Source: Apostichopus japonicus
Taxonomy: Eukaryota; Echinodermata; Holothuroidea; Aspidochirotida; Stichopodidae
Length of the DNA: 64,000 bases
Direction: 5' to 3'
NCBI RefSeq assembly: GCF_037975245.1
Contig: NC_092566.1
Span: 14,502,501 to 14,566,500 of the forward strand
Position numbers and translations under genes: made by a program. Shown here piece after piece: positions 10,794 to 24,500 of this stretch. Each line of letters starts with the position of its first letter. The first letter of the stretch is position 1. Below the pieces are notes generated by a model. The model made no database searches and was not told the origin of the DNA. It was given only the letters and a program-made list of their open reading frames with translations.

Positions 10794-13700
10794 ATTGAAA
10801 GTTTTTCTTGACCCTCTTTGCTCAAAGAAACCTCTACACAAATGATGTGCCTTTTTATGTGAATGTTTTGGATTTACCACGGCATCTTCAATCCCATTGA
10901 CAAAGTCTACATTTACTTGCTGTCCATAAAATCCACATTTTTTCTCAAAGTATGGGATAGATACAATATTGTATCAGTTCAAAGAAGATTGAAAGCCCTG
11001 TATGAGAATGGCTTGCTGTTGGATTTCCCAGATTAACAAAGGAATTGTAAGACCACAACTATTTCAAGTTATTGATGATAACCTTGGAGTTCACAACCTG
11101 CTCCACTACAGTGGTAGTTTCTCGGCAAACTTTTACTACAGGTTTTGTAAAATACATCGTAGTACAGCAAAAATACTTTTACAGGAGGATTTCGGCCTTT
11201 TTAGAAACAAAACTAGCAATGAAGCAGATGTTGCACAGTGCAACTTGCGTGTCAAGATCCTCAGCTTGGAATCAATAACCATAGTATGATGTTTCCCAAA
11301 ATTATTATGTGGATATAATGCATGAAAGTTTGAAGGCATAGCTCCTTCTGAAGTCAAGTTTTTTCTTCAGCATAAGAAACGGCTGTTTTACTCTTAATGC
11401 ACTAAATGAGAGGAAATTTCCTCATTCATGGCTTCACCGATAACCGGAATTGCCAAGCTTTGACTCAGTCAATTGCTCTTGCAAATCCACAAGAGGCAAG
11501 TGGTTAGTGTGCTGCACAAATGAGGTGCCTTGTATTTCAATTCTACTTATCATACCTGTAGGTGATAAAGTTCCAGAGAATGATGTTTTTTGAATTACTG
11601 CTGATGTTGTTTGATATCAACAAAGTTGTTACGTCAAGAAGTACCAGTGAAGAGAAAACATCCTGTCCCAGTGCCTTTATCAGAGACCAACATGTATGGT
11701 CTATATCTGAAGTTGTTACCAGAAACGCATTTAATTCCAAAGCATCATTTCTAATACATTTTCCAAAGTTTATAAGAATTACCGTACTTTGAACGCTTCA
11801 ACAATATAACTCAATAAGGTTCGAAGGCAAACACAAACTTTAATATAAAAAAAAACATGCCCAAAACTTGAGCATACAAGTCCCAAACCAGTGAAACCAC
11901 ACATGCTTTCGGTCTTCTCTTGAAGCCTCTTATCAGAGACATGAAATCAAGTCATAGAAATCTTGCGTCAGTCAATTGCAGATATAGAGTTGCATAAAAT
12001 AGACAAATATTAACAAAATTGCCAGGAATTACAGGAAATCCTGATCGTGTTAATCTGTTATCAGTTGATTACATCAAAGTGCAATACCAAGACTTTAGGA
12101 AAGGTGCAGTTGTTCTTCTCTAAAAGACTCTGACCCAGAGTTTGTGCAAATTGAACAAGCTTTTCATTTCAAAGGGAAGTCTTGTTACTGGTACAAACAT
12201 GAGGAACACAATACTTCTACAGGCATTACCATGCCATGCCAATGCCATTCTTCCAACCTACCATCAAGCATTATTACCATTTCGTTGCATTGAATTCCAA
12301 TAACAATTACATTTAACAAGATAATAATACCAATGACGAGCTCTCTTACGTCTCAACACGTGGGGGACCCCTCTAGAGCTTGTGTGAAAGTATTATCATA
12401 ACCATGGATATAACAGGACAAGCATCATCATGATATTGGGCTTAACTGAATGTCAATAATACTGTGAAAAAGTCCTAGAGTATGGGCCAAAGGTAAAAAA
12501 AAGGCCTCTAGTTTTTAAGTTTCGTGGTCCATATTTGTGTGTAAGATAAAAACAAAAATGTTTCCATGGTTTCCGTATCTAAATTTTGAGAAAATGCAAT
12601 AAAGAAAATCAAAGAAAAATAATTACAATGTGCCTTAAACTAGCATGTTGGGTTAAACATCAGCTTACTGCAGTGCCTTATATTTCAAATTATATAGCTA
12701 ATGTATTAATGGTGAATACAGAATTTTTGCAGGATGCTGATATACCAACAGGGTCATGAGGGGGGGGGGGGGCTTTGGGACTTGCCCCATCCCAAGATTT
12801 TGTCTCTATAAGCCACAAAATGACCAAATTCTATGTGAACTCTTTTAGCATAATTAGGCCAACATGCATTGATAGATACTCTACATTGATATGACACGGC
12901 ACCCGTGGAATGTGTACGGTACCATTTAGAGCCTGGGGCACCCCCCCCCCCCCACATGTAGGCCACAAAATATGTTTATATAGAAAAAGATACACAAAAA
13001 GCCAACACTGGTGTGGTGTGTTGAAAAGTGTTAGAAGTTGAACCATAAACCCAAGCAAGCTGTAACTTTAGCTGAATTGTAAAGACAAAAATATCCCCCC
13101 CCCCAACTTCCCCAAATCTGTCCCTACTGTCCATTGGTATTTTGCACTACTAGCACAGTACAATGCTTTCACCTGTTTCCCATCAATTTTATTTGGGATA
13201 GGGACATTTAAGGAGGGGGGAAATATTTGACTAGGGATCCCTCCCCCATCTCACTGCTGTTAAGGGTTATGGACCGAGGCTTTTTCAACACCGCCCTGTC
13301 AGTGGCGTATTTCAGTAAGGGATATTGGGCCATGCCCCCTCCCTTGTTGATGCCGAAGAAAAGCTATATAATGCTCTGGCCAAAATAAGAAACCACGGTG
13401 TCCAACTGTCCATTAGCCACATTTGCCCTTTAAGAATATCCTGGCGACTGGTGTTTTTCTAGTTAATGCATGGGAAGTGGTTTTCCCAAATTTAATAACC
13501 TAAATTTAGCACCATTTTTAATATTTTTCCCCATACACAATTTCTGTTGATTTTGGCGCTATATAAATGTCTTCTGATTGACTGATTGAAAAATGTAACT
13601 TGTTGAACACAAATTTTACTTCAAAAGATACAAATGTAGTAAGGACACTTAATTTTTCAAGATGGCGACACCCTCTTAGACCCCTCCTTAATGGCACTCT

Positions 13701-13860
13701 AAAAGGTTTGGATCCCTCCCAGTGTTTGCCTAAAATAATGGATCCTTGCTTAAGGCTAGGACTGTTATGATTTAAACTTTTCCTGATAGTTTTCAAGTTA
13801 CTGTTGGTATATTCATATAGACACTGCATAGGCTAGCGGGCCTAACCTAGGCATAGACTA
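10794..13860. other. intergenic, no recognised gene
   Basis: About 3 kb of mixed unique and repeat-like sequence. G/C runs at 12761-12772, 12942-12954 and 13096-13104 mark probable MITE fragments. Reading frames here are short and show no family motif. Confidence 0.4.
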
Positions 13861-13888
13861 TTTCAGTACAATAATATAAGGTCGTGTC

Positions 13889-13912
13889 TATTGGCACGTG
13901 CACGTGCCAATA
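13889..13912. repeat. 24-bp perfect palindrome with two E-boxes
   Basis: The palindrome is TATTGGCACGTG followed by its exact inverse complement. It contains CACGTG twice in tandem and is the first of several palindromic motifs between 13.9 and 14.7 kb. Confidence 0.9.
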
Positions 13913-13937
13913 ACAACCGCTATTGTTACGTTGACGT

Positions 13938-14119
13938 ACCAATAAGCATCGATATTCGCACGAACATGCTCGTGCTTATATAGACAGTGACTACGCACAC
14001 TAAGGCGTACCAATAAGGATTGTTATTCGCACAAAATTGTATGTGGGTATAAGTATGTATGTAGTGATTAGAAAAGCACTGCCAATAAACATTTATATTC
14101 GCACGAACGTGTTCGTATT
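13938..14119. repeat. recurring TATTCGCACGAAC inverted-repeat motif
   Basis: Motifs of the form CAATAAnnnnTATTCGCACGAAC recur near 13943, 14015 and 14085. Each is followed by an imperfect inverse such as GTGCTTAT or GTGTTCGTATTGAG. Together with the hairpin at 14662 they look like remnants of one palindromic repeat family. Confidence 0.55.
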
Positions 14120-14661
14120 GAGTAGGCGGGGAAGGTAAACCATGGCCCCAACACCAGTGTTGGGTGTGCACGGTCGATTTGCCCCCCTTGCCCCCTCCCC
14201 TCAAGATTTTGGTCGATGAAAATTTACTGATTCTCAAAAAATGGTTATCTTTTTCAAAATCAACAGCCAAATCTGTAAAATATGAGAGAAATCAGAGATG
14301 TGATCAATTCTGGGAAAATTCGGAGTAATAATTAAAGATTTTGTTGGAATATTTCAGAAAAGATTTGTTGCAAACTTTCTTAAAATGCGTACGGAATATG
14401 ATGAATTTAATTCATCTAGTCGCTTGTTTGCTGCTTCAACGGTTTTGGAATCCTTTATTACAAAAATAGATAAAGTATCCCCAGATATCCTTTTGAAATC
14501 CCCATAGTTATCAAATTCCTGTTCCATTGTCATGCACTGCTGTGTTATTGTCCATCGATGTCCTGTTCACCCCTCCCGGCCAGCACATATCAGGACAGTT
14601 CATTGGTTACATCAACCACAAGCCCTGATTGATCAAGTTACATGTGTGCAAATAGTCAACT

Positions 14662-14690
14662 GTATTCGCACGATTACGTTCGTGCGAATA
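14662..14690. repeat. hairpin, arms TATTCGCACGA
   Basis: TATTCGCACGA, a six-base loop, then TCGTGCGAATA: perfect 11-base arms. The arm sequence is the same motif as in the 13.9-14.1 kb cluster. Confidence 0.85.
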
Positions 14691-14699
14691 GCCACAACG

Positions 14700-17600
14700 A
14701 TAATATAATTTCGCAGAACTATACCATACATATTTACAACTGTATACTTATTACCCTGATTCTTGCCAAATCAGTTGCTGTGAAACTAGAACTGACCTTT
14801 TATTTTCTGAGACTGCAGTTTCTTCTTAAATCGCTCTATCCTAGACACGTTTGTTAATTCTTGGTAGCATTGACGGTGAAATCCATCATAAGCGGGGTTC
14901 CAACGTGAATACGTCGTCAATTTCACAATCGTTAGGTCTACTCTATAGCCTACAGTAGGTCTCAACAATTCGGATCTGATTCTGAAAATGAGCAATATGT
15001 TTGGAATTTCCCCATGGTCTCTCTCGTGATTTTTCCAAAATTTTACACACTTCTATGAATTTTGACCACGATGTTTTGGCGAAATGCTGTAAATTGTCAC
15101 ATTCAACTGCTGTTGAAAAGTGCATCAAACACACATTTTCTCGAGTGTTTGCTGGTGTACCCATGGTCAATAGACTAGGCTAGGCTAAATTATAGCACTG
15201 TAAAGTCCCAGGTTGGTGACGTCACGCCATTTGCATGTTTTGATTGGCCTAATACATCATCATGAGATGTACATTTTCTAAGTTGAACGGCGTACAATCT
15301 AATTAATTTCTTCAGTTACATAAATAAAATATGGAAACATTTTTTATTATGAATAATGTTTATTATTTTCATACTTTATTGATGAGTTTAACCTATGTTA
15401 TACACAAATCGGGACTACGAAACAACACGATAAGAGTCACTCGGCCCATAGTCTATCCATGCAACAAACAACATAAGGCTACACCTGAGTTGCAGAGAAG
15501 TAGGTGAGCTAGTGATAATTAAAGGTATTGAAGACTCGCCACAAACCGCGTGCGGCCATCTGGAAAAGTTAACTTTCCGTTGCTTGCAAGTGACGTTTTG
15601 TTCGTGTCGCTACAAAATGCAAGACAGTACTGTACAGTAATGAAACGTGATACCTTGTTATCTTTAGCTGGACCTGAGATCTCCATCGCTGTATTGTTTG
15701 TACACAGTGCTGTGGGTATTGACCGCAGCTGTATGTACTGACCACTGGTAGAGGTCAGTGGTACTGACTATACATAAGTGTCCAATTACCGATGGTAGTA
15801 AGCTGTGTGTGTATTTTCTACGTTCGATGGTGGTGTCTAACAGTTCTGTTACACCTCGAAACTAGGTCAGATTACCGGCATTAGACGTTTCATTTTGCGC
15901 GAGTCTTCACACCCATTAAGTTGAACTAGTTTTGACTTTTCTACTGTGAAACACTATGAAGTATCAGAAAACTTCCGATGTTGCAGTAATTTCAGTTGGG
16001 GTACTTTTGTACATCAATAGGTACAGGCTGTCCCTTTTAAAGTCTAATGTACTGTAGCAATCAGCCTACTACTCTCAAAGAGTGAGGACTCGTCGGCCAT
16101 GATCAGTTACCTTTCCTAATCATTCCCCTGGATCAGCAACAACTGATCCTCTGTCTACGAGCCTACGAGGTGACAATTCCTTATCATAGTCTGGCACAAC
16201 AAATTCTCCTTCAATAGACTTTCAACTACCGAACCTCGTCCGCCAAAGAGCAGGTCACTTTGTAAGTAGTACCTTCACAAATTTGACTTAATGTAATTAG
16301 TAAATCATATCTCTATAGAACCAAAATGATTCTTACCCTTACAAATGTACCACATGGCAAAAATGTTTTGTCAATTATTACTTGCATGTTGTCATTCCAG
16401 GATGTTCTTAGGCTGCTAGAGTCCAGTGCTGTCATCAAGAATGTACAAAAGGACACGTTATTGACTCTTCTAGATAAACATAATCATATATTTTTCAATT
16501 TGACGCGTTTGAGTTTTGGGCTGTCAAAGAGGATCTCTTTTGTACATCGGAGTAAAATAAATTAATATTGAGGATAGCTAGAACCCTGAAATTTGGCAAG
16601 TTGTAAGAACTTATAATCAAGGATACTGGAGCAATTAATTTACCACCAAAAATAGCCCATTATTCTGCAACAAAATACCACAATAGAATATTTGGCTCTT
16701 TTAAGTTGACCTATCTCCACAAGACAATGCATATCATTTTCCATTTCTATGGAATAGAATCTTGTTATTCTGTAATAGGAAGGTAGTAGGATGTTTGATG
16801 GCTGAGAAATCTGACCTCAAAAGTCACGAAAATGCCACGGCGATGACACATTGCGGAATTTCAAAGGGTGATAATCTGATGAATTTTGAAGCAATGCAAC
16901 CGAAAATTTCAGAATATGCATATGCTACTCTACACAATGAAGGTGGTAACAATGGGCGGGATTACGGGGGGGGGGGGGCAAGAGGGGGCATTTTCCCCCC
17001 ACTTTTTCCCAGACCGTAGTTCACTTTTTTGTCGTTTTTGCTGACAAATGTGCACAACCCTAATCGAAATTACCCCCCCCCCCCCAACAGCTCTATCAAA
17101 TAGGTTTATTTGTTTCATATCTAAGTCGAATTTGTGTTTAACATCGTAACATGTAGCATGCAGAATAACTGGAGCTGGAGCTATAGCACATGGTTTGCAG
17201 CACAGGTTACGAATCCTGGAGCTAACACAATAGCGATTCAATTCTGCATGTGATGAATCCGCGACATGTGCTACAGTGCTAGCTTCAGGAATTGATTTTC
17301 AACGTTGCTGCTCTACTGAATGCGTTGAATAACTAAATCCAGAGAAACGATTTACAAAAGCCAGATTTGCATATTGGGTATATCAATAATTCAATTCAAT
17401 ACATTAACAGTAAGTAACATTCAAGTATTTATTATGCATTTCTATGTTGCCTGATAATCTGGCAATAGTTCAAACATAATGCTGATACTGCCAGGTAATA
17501 ATTTCATTTTCAAAATCTCAGCCAGTACTATGATATGACCCGTAAATATTGCTCCATGTTGCACCTCGTCGCATTGTAAAATCCAAAAAGTCACCCAGCC
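14700..17600. other. intergenic, no recognised gene
   Basis: Mostly AT-rich sequence with G/C homopolymers near 16967 and 17071. No coding signature was found on either strand apart from short random frames. Confidence 0.4.
15217..15247. promoter_or_regulatory. CRE + octamer + inverted CCAAT cluster
   Basis: Within 31 bases there is a perfect CRE (TGACGTCA, 15217-15224), an octamer (ATTTGCAT, 15229-15236) and an inverted CCAAT box (ATTGG, 15243-15247). Such a combination is typical of a proximal promoter. I see no coding exon next to it, so the target, if any, is unknown. Confidence 0.4.
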
Positions 17601-17783
17601 TCGACTTCAGTGGCAACGGAACCGGTGGACTTGAGGGGCTGATCCCATGCAAAAGTGGGGGGGGGGTAAAGGTATGTTCAGCCCAAATATTTGCCAGGTG
17701 CTCCAAGAAGTGGGGACCGTGGGGAGAATTTCGAAGTGGGTGCTGAACATATTCTTGATCGGGTTTGCAAAGCCAAAAAATTT

Positions 17784-17829
17784 CTTGTACGCTTCGCGCC
17801 AACCGATGGTGACGCTCTGCTTAGATAGT
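17784..17829. repeat. dispersed ~46-bp core shared by several repeats
   Basis: The string CTTGTACGCTTCGCGCCAAC, then (G)ATGGTG and GCTTAGATAGT, recurs at 3129-3171, 3838-3884, 4545-4590 and here, and inverted at 20662-20703. It is part of MITE-like elements; here it lies in a G/C-run-rich segment of about 300 bp (17600-17890). Confidence 0.75.
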
Positions 17830-18184
17830 CTTGCTGGCAGGTTTGCCCCAATCCCCCCCCCCTCACTTTCACAACTCAAATCCCGCCCCTAGTGGTAACT
17901 TTTGGAAGTGGATCCAGCAAAAGCCGTAAGTGATTTGACATGGAATGACTCTTTTAATGTTCATATTGATATTCAGCCAAGGTTATATCACCCCTGTTCA
18001 TAGACAACAGGAAAGGCTTACTAAATGTTACCAAAAATGTACCTTTTTGTCAATTAAAGTGTGCCTTATTTCGGAAACCATTCATATACTGAAATTTGTA
18101 TTACATAATGACCCAATAGGATGATATCTTTTACACATTATTACAAGCATTGAACCAAGAAATGTAAATCAAACAGAAAATGTT

Positions 18185-18452
18185 AAGAATATAATTGAAT
18201 GAACTTTATTAGTCAACCAGATTCACCATTTGATCCGATACGAAACAGTACAGTACAGAGATGACAACTCAAACATTTACTTTAAATAACATAACTGATA
18301 TAAACCAATTTAATAAAAACTGAAGGCTGTAGAGTGATAAGAGATATTACAAAATATGAAAGTTTCAATGAATATTTTTTTTTTGTTCACAGATATCCCT
18401 TTAACCATTATAGTTTTAATCAACTTGGTTCACTGCTATTAAGATCATTATC
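18185..18452 (-). other. 3' untranslated region of the SVEP1-like gene
   Basis: The sequence between the stop codon (18453-18455) and a canonical AATAAA on the - strand (18210-18205) would give a 3' UTR of about 250-270 nucleotides. No other AATAAA occurs closer to the stop. Confidence 0.6.
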
Positions 18453-18501
18453 TTATGTGTTCACATCAAGCTTCTGCTGGAAATTCTTTGTTCTTTGAAA
18501 C
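18453..18501 (-). CDS. SVEP1-like exon 32: cytoplasmic tail and stop
   Basis: Acceptor TCTCTTCAG|G at 18501. It encodes [16 protein letters not shown] and the stop TAA (18455-18453). The tail is very short (about 16 residues) and shows no signalling motif I know. It is too short to appear as an independent open frame. Confidence 0.82.
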
Positions 18502-21500
18502 CTGAAGAGAGAAAGAAAGTTGACTTATATTTCATTACTTACAGCACTGCTTTAAGACTTACTCTATATAATTGTAAAAAATAATACCAAACGTGGATGC
18601 AACAAAATAGACACTTTATTTCATTCAAAGAAAAAAGAGATGTTTGTGTTTCACAACAATTTTAAGGATTCTTGCAAGCATCATAATTCTTTTCACAGTG
18701 TAGTCTTTCAAGTTCTTCTTTGGCAGTGGTATACGAAATTGTCACCCCCAACTTGGATTGCAATATATGAATACCTGCGATTCTTGTCAAAATTTGTGAC
18801 AATCTCTACTGTGTTACAGCCAAGAACAAAATAAGTGCTCACATTTCTAATCTTTTGTGGTTACATGGAAATAACTTGACTATACATGACTACATGCTTG
18901 GCGTGATTCCGCTTAAATTCATTCGTCGAGATCGACTGTTATTATTGAAATATTACGATATAGTTTGAATAAAATTCAGTACAACAGCGATCTTCCCGCA
19001 CTGGGCCATGTGACACATACTTTGTAGTGTGCGAGAGTAGTCATTGACATTACCCTTGTGAGTAGGTTGGGATTTGGGAACGCTCATCATTTACTGTGAA
19101 TGGCACTTTTACATTCACTAAGCCTGTGCACTATAGTAAGCCTAGATTTTTCCATTGACCTCAGTGTGGTATTAGGCTACACACAATCACGGAATGTCAG
19201 TACATGTGAAAATAATGATATCGAGACCAATTGTGAGGCAATAAACCAAGGCACAATGAATGCGAACAATAGACCATTGATAAGTTGCGAAGGACTGTGC
19301 GAGTAAGCTCCTATTCATAAATTTGTCTCTCTTTCTTGTTGCTAAGAAAGCCTATTGTTACGTGTTCGTAGACCCAACCCACGGCTGCCTCATTAACTCG
19401 CCAAGTGAAGTACTGTGGTCAGTGGGCGGTGAAGAATATTCAGTAGCAGCACATTGGGCAGAAGATTTGCGCGGCACCAGGCGCTGACTAGATTTGGCTA
19501 TGCTCCCTTACCTGACAATGACAAAGGCAGTAGCTAGGAGTAACACTACAACAACAACAGTCGCAATGCACCAGTAATAAAGATGGAGGTTGATCCCTGG
19601 CTCTCCCTCTAGACTCTTCCAGTAAGAATACTCCACTTCCCCTGATAATAAGAGAAATCAATAAAATTAAACAAATCTCAATAACTTTTCTGAAGTGTTT
19701 TGCAATCGAACCGAACGGAAGTCAATTTCACTGCAATAACTGAATAAACTTTGCTAAGATATAATGTATAAGCAGTACAAAAGACTGATAGTTTAACCAA
19801 GCATACAATGCAATACGGTCACCGTATTTAATGTTTAACCATTCTGTCATGTATTACACTATAATCTACCAACAATTTATCACACTAATTGGTGATCACC
19901 AGTCAAAGATAACATCAGTACGAAAAGGATCAGATACAAAGAGACACTCTTCCATATGACAGTAACTACGCTGTTATCTTACGGGCAGTTAAGACTGGTA
20001 GTAAAGAAAGGTCCTTTCACCCCAGAACAACACCCATCCCTTAAAAACATACCCCCCCCACTGCCCCGCCCAGGTATCTTGTTCATTTGGAACTAAAACA
20101 GTGATGTGAGTATAGAAAATCTTTGTTTCTCAAGTAAACTTTTAAACTGTTTAAGATTTCACCTAGGCAATCCTCCCTTATAATTACACCTCTCCTCTAT
20201 CCTGCCTAGCCATATTTTTTTATTTGCAATTAAAAACAGCAATTATTGGCAATAAACTTCCAATAAGTTTTTGGTAGAATATCTTTCCAGCCATCCTTAA
20301 ACAACTTCTTTCCTCAAGGGAACTTTTAAACCATTTAAGACCTCACCTAGGCAATCACTCAGTGATGTCGAGCCGTAGCCTATTGTTTTCCCACCGGTTG
20401 GACAAACCTTGCACGTATCTGTTGCTTCTTCATCCTGGTATGAATTCAGTGGGCAAAGCTGGCATTCAAAGTCTTCCTGGAGAGGATCGTAAGTACGGTA
20501 AGTACCTTCTGAACAGGGATCTGGTAGATAGAAAAGCAAAGCATAAACAATGTCGGACAATGAATTTCAATGCATCATCTGGGTAATTTCCTGTATCCAG
20601 TGGCGGAGCTAGGGGTATTGGTCAGAGGGGGTGAGAATGGTCTGTAGGGTGCTTTTGACACAATCTAAGCGTAGCGCCACCACAGGTTGGCGTGGAGCGT
20701 ACATCATTTTTTTGAATAAAGATACTCCCTATAGATCGCCGGAAATGATCCTTTCCGGGCCTTGATAATTTGCAGATAAACTAAGACTAAATAGCCGTTA
20801 GAGCATTTTGTCAGAAAATTACATCAACAAAATGTGACAAATGTCAATAGGTAGATGGGAGCACAATAAAAAAGTCAATAATCGTGAATATGTAAAAAGT
20901 GGTTAACAGCTGAAAAGGGTGCCAGCAGTCCATTTGAGTCCTTCAGGGGGGCATCCGCCCCACTGACTGTATGGACGCTCCGCCACTGCCTACATCCTGT
21001 GTGTGGGCTTCACTAGAAGTATCAAAGAATTTAGAAGGGAAGTAGTTCTTTCATTTTCGTAACTTTTGTTGGGGGAGGAGGGTAGGGAACGGGAGGCGGT
21101 TCAAACAAAATTTGTCAAAGTCAAGTTAAAGTTTAAGAAAAAGAATAGATAAAAAGACAATTTTTAAAAGAGAAAATCCATAGCTCCCCATTCAAAAAGT
21201 AATTTATTTTGCACATCCATGCCTTTTTTGGCAAGTTAATTTTTTATAAGCTTGTCAACAATATCTTCCAGAACAGTGGAGCCATAGAGCAAGAAGGTTG
21301 TGAATTGACTTAAAGAGTGTGAGTAAGTCCATTATACTCACAACAAAAGTGATCCTGGTGTGATTCTATGGTTCCTGGAGGACATACATCCCATCCATCT
21401 ACGAAAATTGTGGAGTTATCTTGAATGAGGATTTTGTCTGGCCTACCAAAGTCTAGCCCATGGGATGTGACTAGCTGTTTGATAGCATCTATAGATGCCT

Positions 21501-24500
21501 GCAAGTGTTGATCGGCATCATCTTCCGTAGTATCTGATGGTGATAAATAAAACAACAGCAAATGAAACAGATGCCTGCAAATTATGATCGGTGTCATCTT
21601 CTGTAGCATCTGATGGTGATAAATAAAGCAACAGCAAATAAAACAGATGCCTGCAAATGATGATCGGTGTCATCTTCCATAGTATCTGGTGGTGATAAAT
21701 AAAACAACAGCAAATGAAACAGATGCCTGCAAATGATGATCGGTGTCATCTTCCCTAGCATCTGATGGTATAAATAAAACAACAGCAAATAAAACAGATG
21801 CCTGCAAATAATGATCGGTGTCATCTTCTATAGCATCTGATGGTGATAAATAAAACAACAGCAAATGAAACAGATGCCTGCAAATGATGATCGGTGTTAT
21901 CTTCCATAGTATCTGATGGTGATAAATAAAACAACAGCAAATGAAACAGATGCCTGCAAATGATGATCGGTGTCATCTTCCATAGTATCTGATGGTGATA
22001 AATAAAGCAACAGCAAATAAAATAGATGCCTGCAAATGATGATGGGTATCATCTTCCGTAGTATCTGATGGTGATAAATAAAGCAACAGCAAATAAAACA
22101 GATGCCTGCAAATGATGATCGGTGTCATCTTCCGTAGTATCTGATGGTGATAAATAAAACAACAGCAAATAAAACAGATGCCTGCAAATGATGATCGGTG
22201 TCATCTTGCATAGTATCTGATGGTGATAAATAAAGCAACAGCAAATAAAATAGATGCCTGCAAATGATGATGGGTATCATCTTCCGTAGTATCTGATGGT
22301 GATAAATAAAGCAACAGCAAATAAAACAGATGCCTGCAAATGATGATCGGTGTCATCTTCCGTAGTATCTGATGGTGATAAATAAAACAACAGCAAATAA
22401 AACAGATGCCTGCAAATGATGATCGGTGTCATCTTCCGTAGTATCTGATGGTGATAAATAAAACAACAGCAAATAAAACAGATGCCTGCAAATGATAATG
22501 GGTATCATCTTCCGTAGTATCTGATGGTGATAAATAAACCAACAGCAAATAAAACAGATGAGCGCAAATGATGATCGGTGTCATCTTCTGTAGTATCTGA
22601 TGGTGATAAATAAAACAACAGCAAATGAAACAGATGCCTGCAAATGATGATCGGTGTCATCTTCCCTAGCATCTGATGGTATAAATAAAACAACAGCAAA
22701 TAAAACAGATGCCTGCAAATAATGATCGGTGTCATCTTCTATAGCATCTGATGGTGATAAATAAAACAACAGCAAATGAAACAGATGCCTGCAAATGATG
22801 ATCGGTGTTATCTTCCATAGTATCTGATGGTGATAAATAAAACAACAGCAAATGAAACAGATGCCTGCAAATGATGATCGGTGTCATCTTCCATAGTATC
22901 TGATGGTGATAAATAAAGCAACAGCAAATAAAATAGATGCCTGCAAATGATGATGGGTATCATCTTCCGTAGTATCTGATGGTGATAAATAAAGCAACAG
23001 CAAATAAAACAGATGCCTGCAAATGATGATCGGTGTCATCTTCCGTAGTATCTGATGGTGATAAATAAAACAACAGCAAATAAAACAGATGCCTGCAAAT
23101 GATGATCGGTGTCATCTTGCATAGTATCTGATGGTGATAAATAAAGCAACAGCAAATAAAATAGATGCCTGCAAATGATGATGGGTATCATCTTCCGTAG
23201 TATCTGATGGTGATAAATAAAGCAACAGCAAATAAAACAGATGCCTGCAAATGATGATCGGTGTCATCTTCCGTAGTATCTGATGGTGATAAATAAAACA
23301 ACAGCAAATAAAACAGATGCCTGCAAATGATGATCGGTGTCATCTTCCGTAGTATCTGATGGTGATAAATAAAACAACAGCAAATAAAACAGATGCCTGC
23401 AAATGATAATGGGTATCATCTTCCGTAGTATCTGATGGTGATAAATAAACCAACAGCAAATAAAACAGATGAGCGCAAATGATGATCGGTGTCATCTTCT
23501 GTAGTATCTGATGGTGATAAATAAAGCAACAGCAAATAAAACAGATGCCTGCAAATGATAATGGGTATCATCTTCCATAGTATCTGATGGTGATAAATAA
23601 AGCAACAGCAAATAAAACAGATGCCTGCAAATGATAATGGGTATCATCTTCCATAGTATCTGATGGTGATAAATAAAGCAACAGCAAATAAAACAGATGC
23701 CTGCAAATGATGATCGGTGTCATCTTCCATAGTATCTGATGGTGATAAATAAAACAACAGCAAATAAAACAGATGCCTGCAAATGATGATCTGTGTCATC
23801 TTCCGTAGTATCTGATGGTGATAAATAAAGCAACAGCAAATAAAACAGATGCCTGCAAATGATGATCGGTGTTATCTTCCTTATTATCTGATGGTGATAA
23901 ATAAAGCAACAGCAAATAAAACAGATGCCTGCAAATGATGATCGGTGTCATCTTCCGTAGTATCTGATGGTGATAAATAAAACAACAGCAAATAAAACAG
24001 ATGCCTGCAAATGATGATCGGTGTTATCTTCCGTAGTATCTGATGGTGATAAATAAAGCAACAGCAAATAAAACAGATGCCTGCAAATGATGATCTGTGT
24101 CATCTTCCGTAGTATCTGATGGTGATAAATAAAACAACAGCAAATAAAACAGATGCCTGCAAATGATGATCGGTGTTATCTTCCTTATTATCTGATGGTG
24201 ATAAATAAAGCAACAGCAAATAAAACAGATGCCTGCAAATGATGATCGGTGTTATCTTCCGTAGTATCTGATGGTGATAAATAAAACAACAGCAACTAAA
24301 ACAGATGCCTGCAAATGATGATCGGTGTCATGTTCCGTAGTATCTGATGGTGATAAATAAAGCAACACCAAATAAAACAGATGCCTGCAAATGATGATCG
24401 GTTTCATCTTCCGTAGTATCTGATGGTGATAAATAAAACAACAGCAAATGAAACAGATGCCTGCAAATGATGATCGGTTTCATCTTCCGTAGTATCTGGT

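Noticed and set aside
11002-11357. Overlapping frames on both strands near 11.2 kb
   Set aside because: There is no recognisable domain, no splice context and the two strands give equal-length frames. I treat it as non-coding.
21594-22775. Repetitive - strand frames reading [16 protein letters not shown]
   Set aside because: They are translations of the 76-bp array. Only the exon-29-proximal edge (to 21533) is coding.
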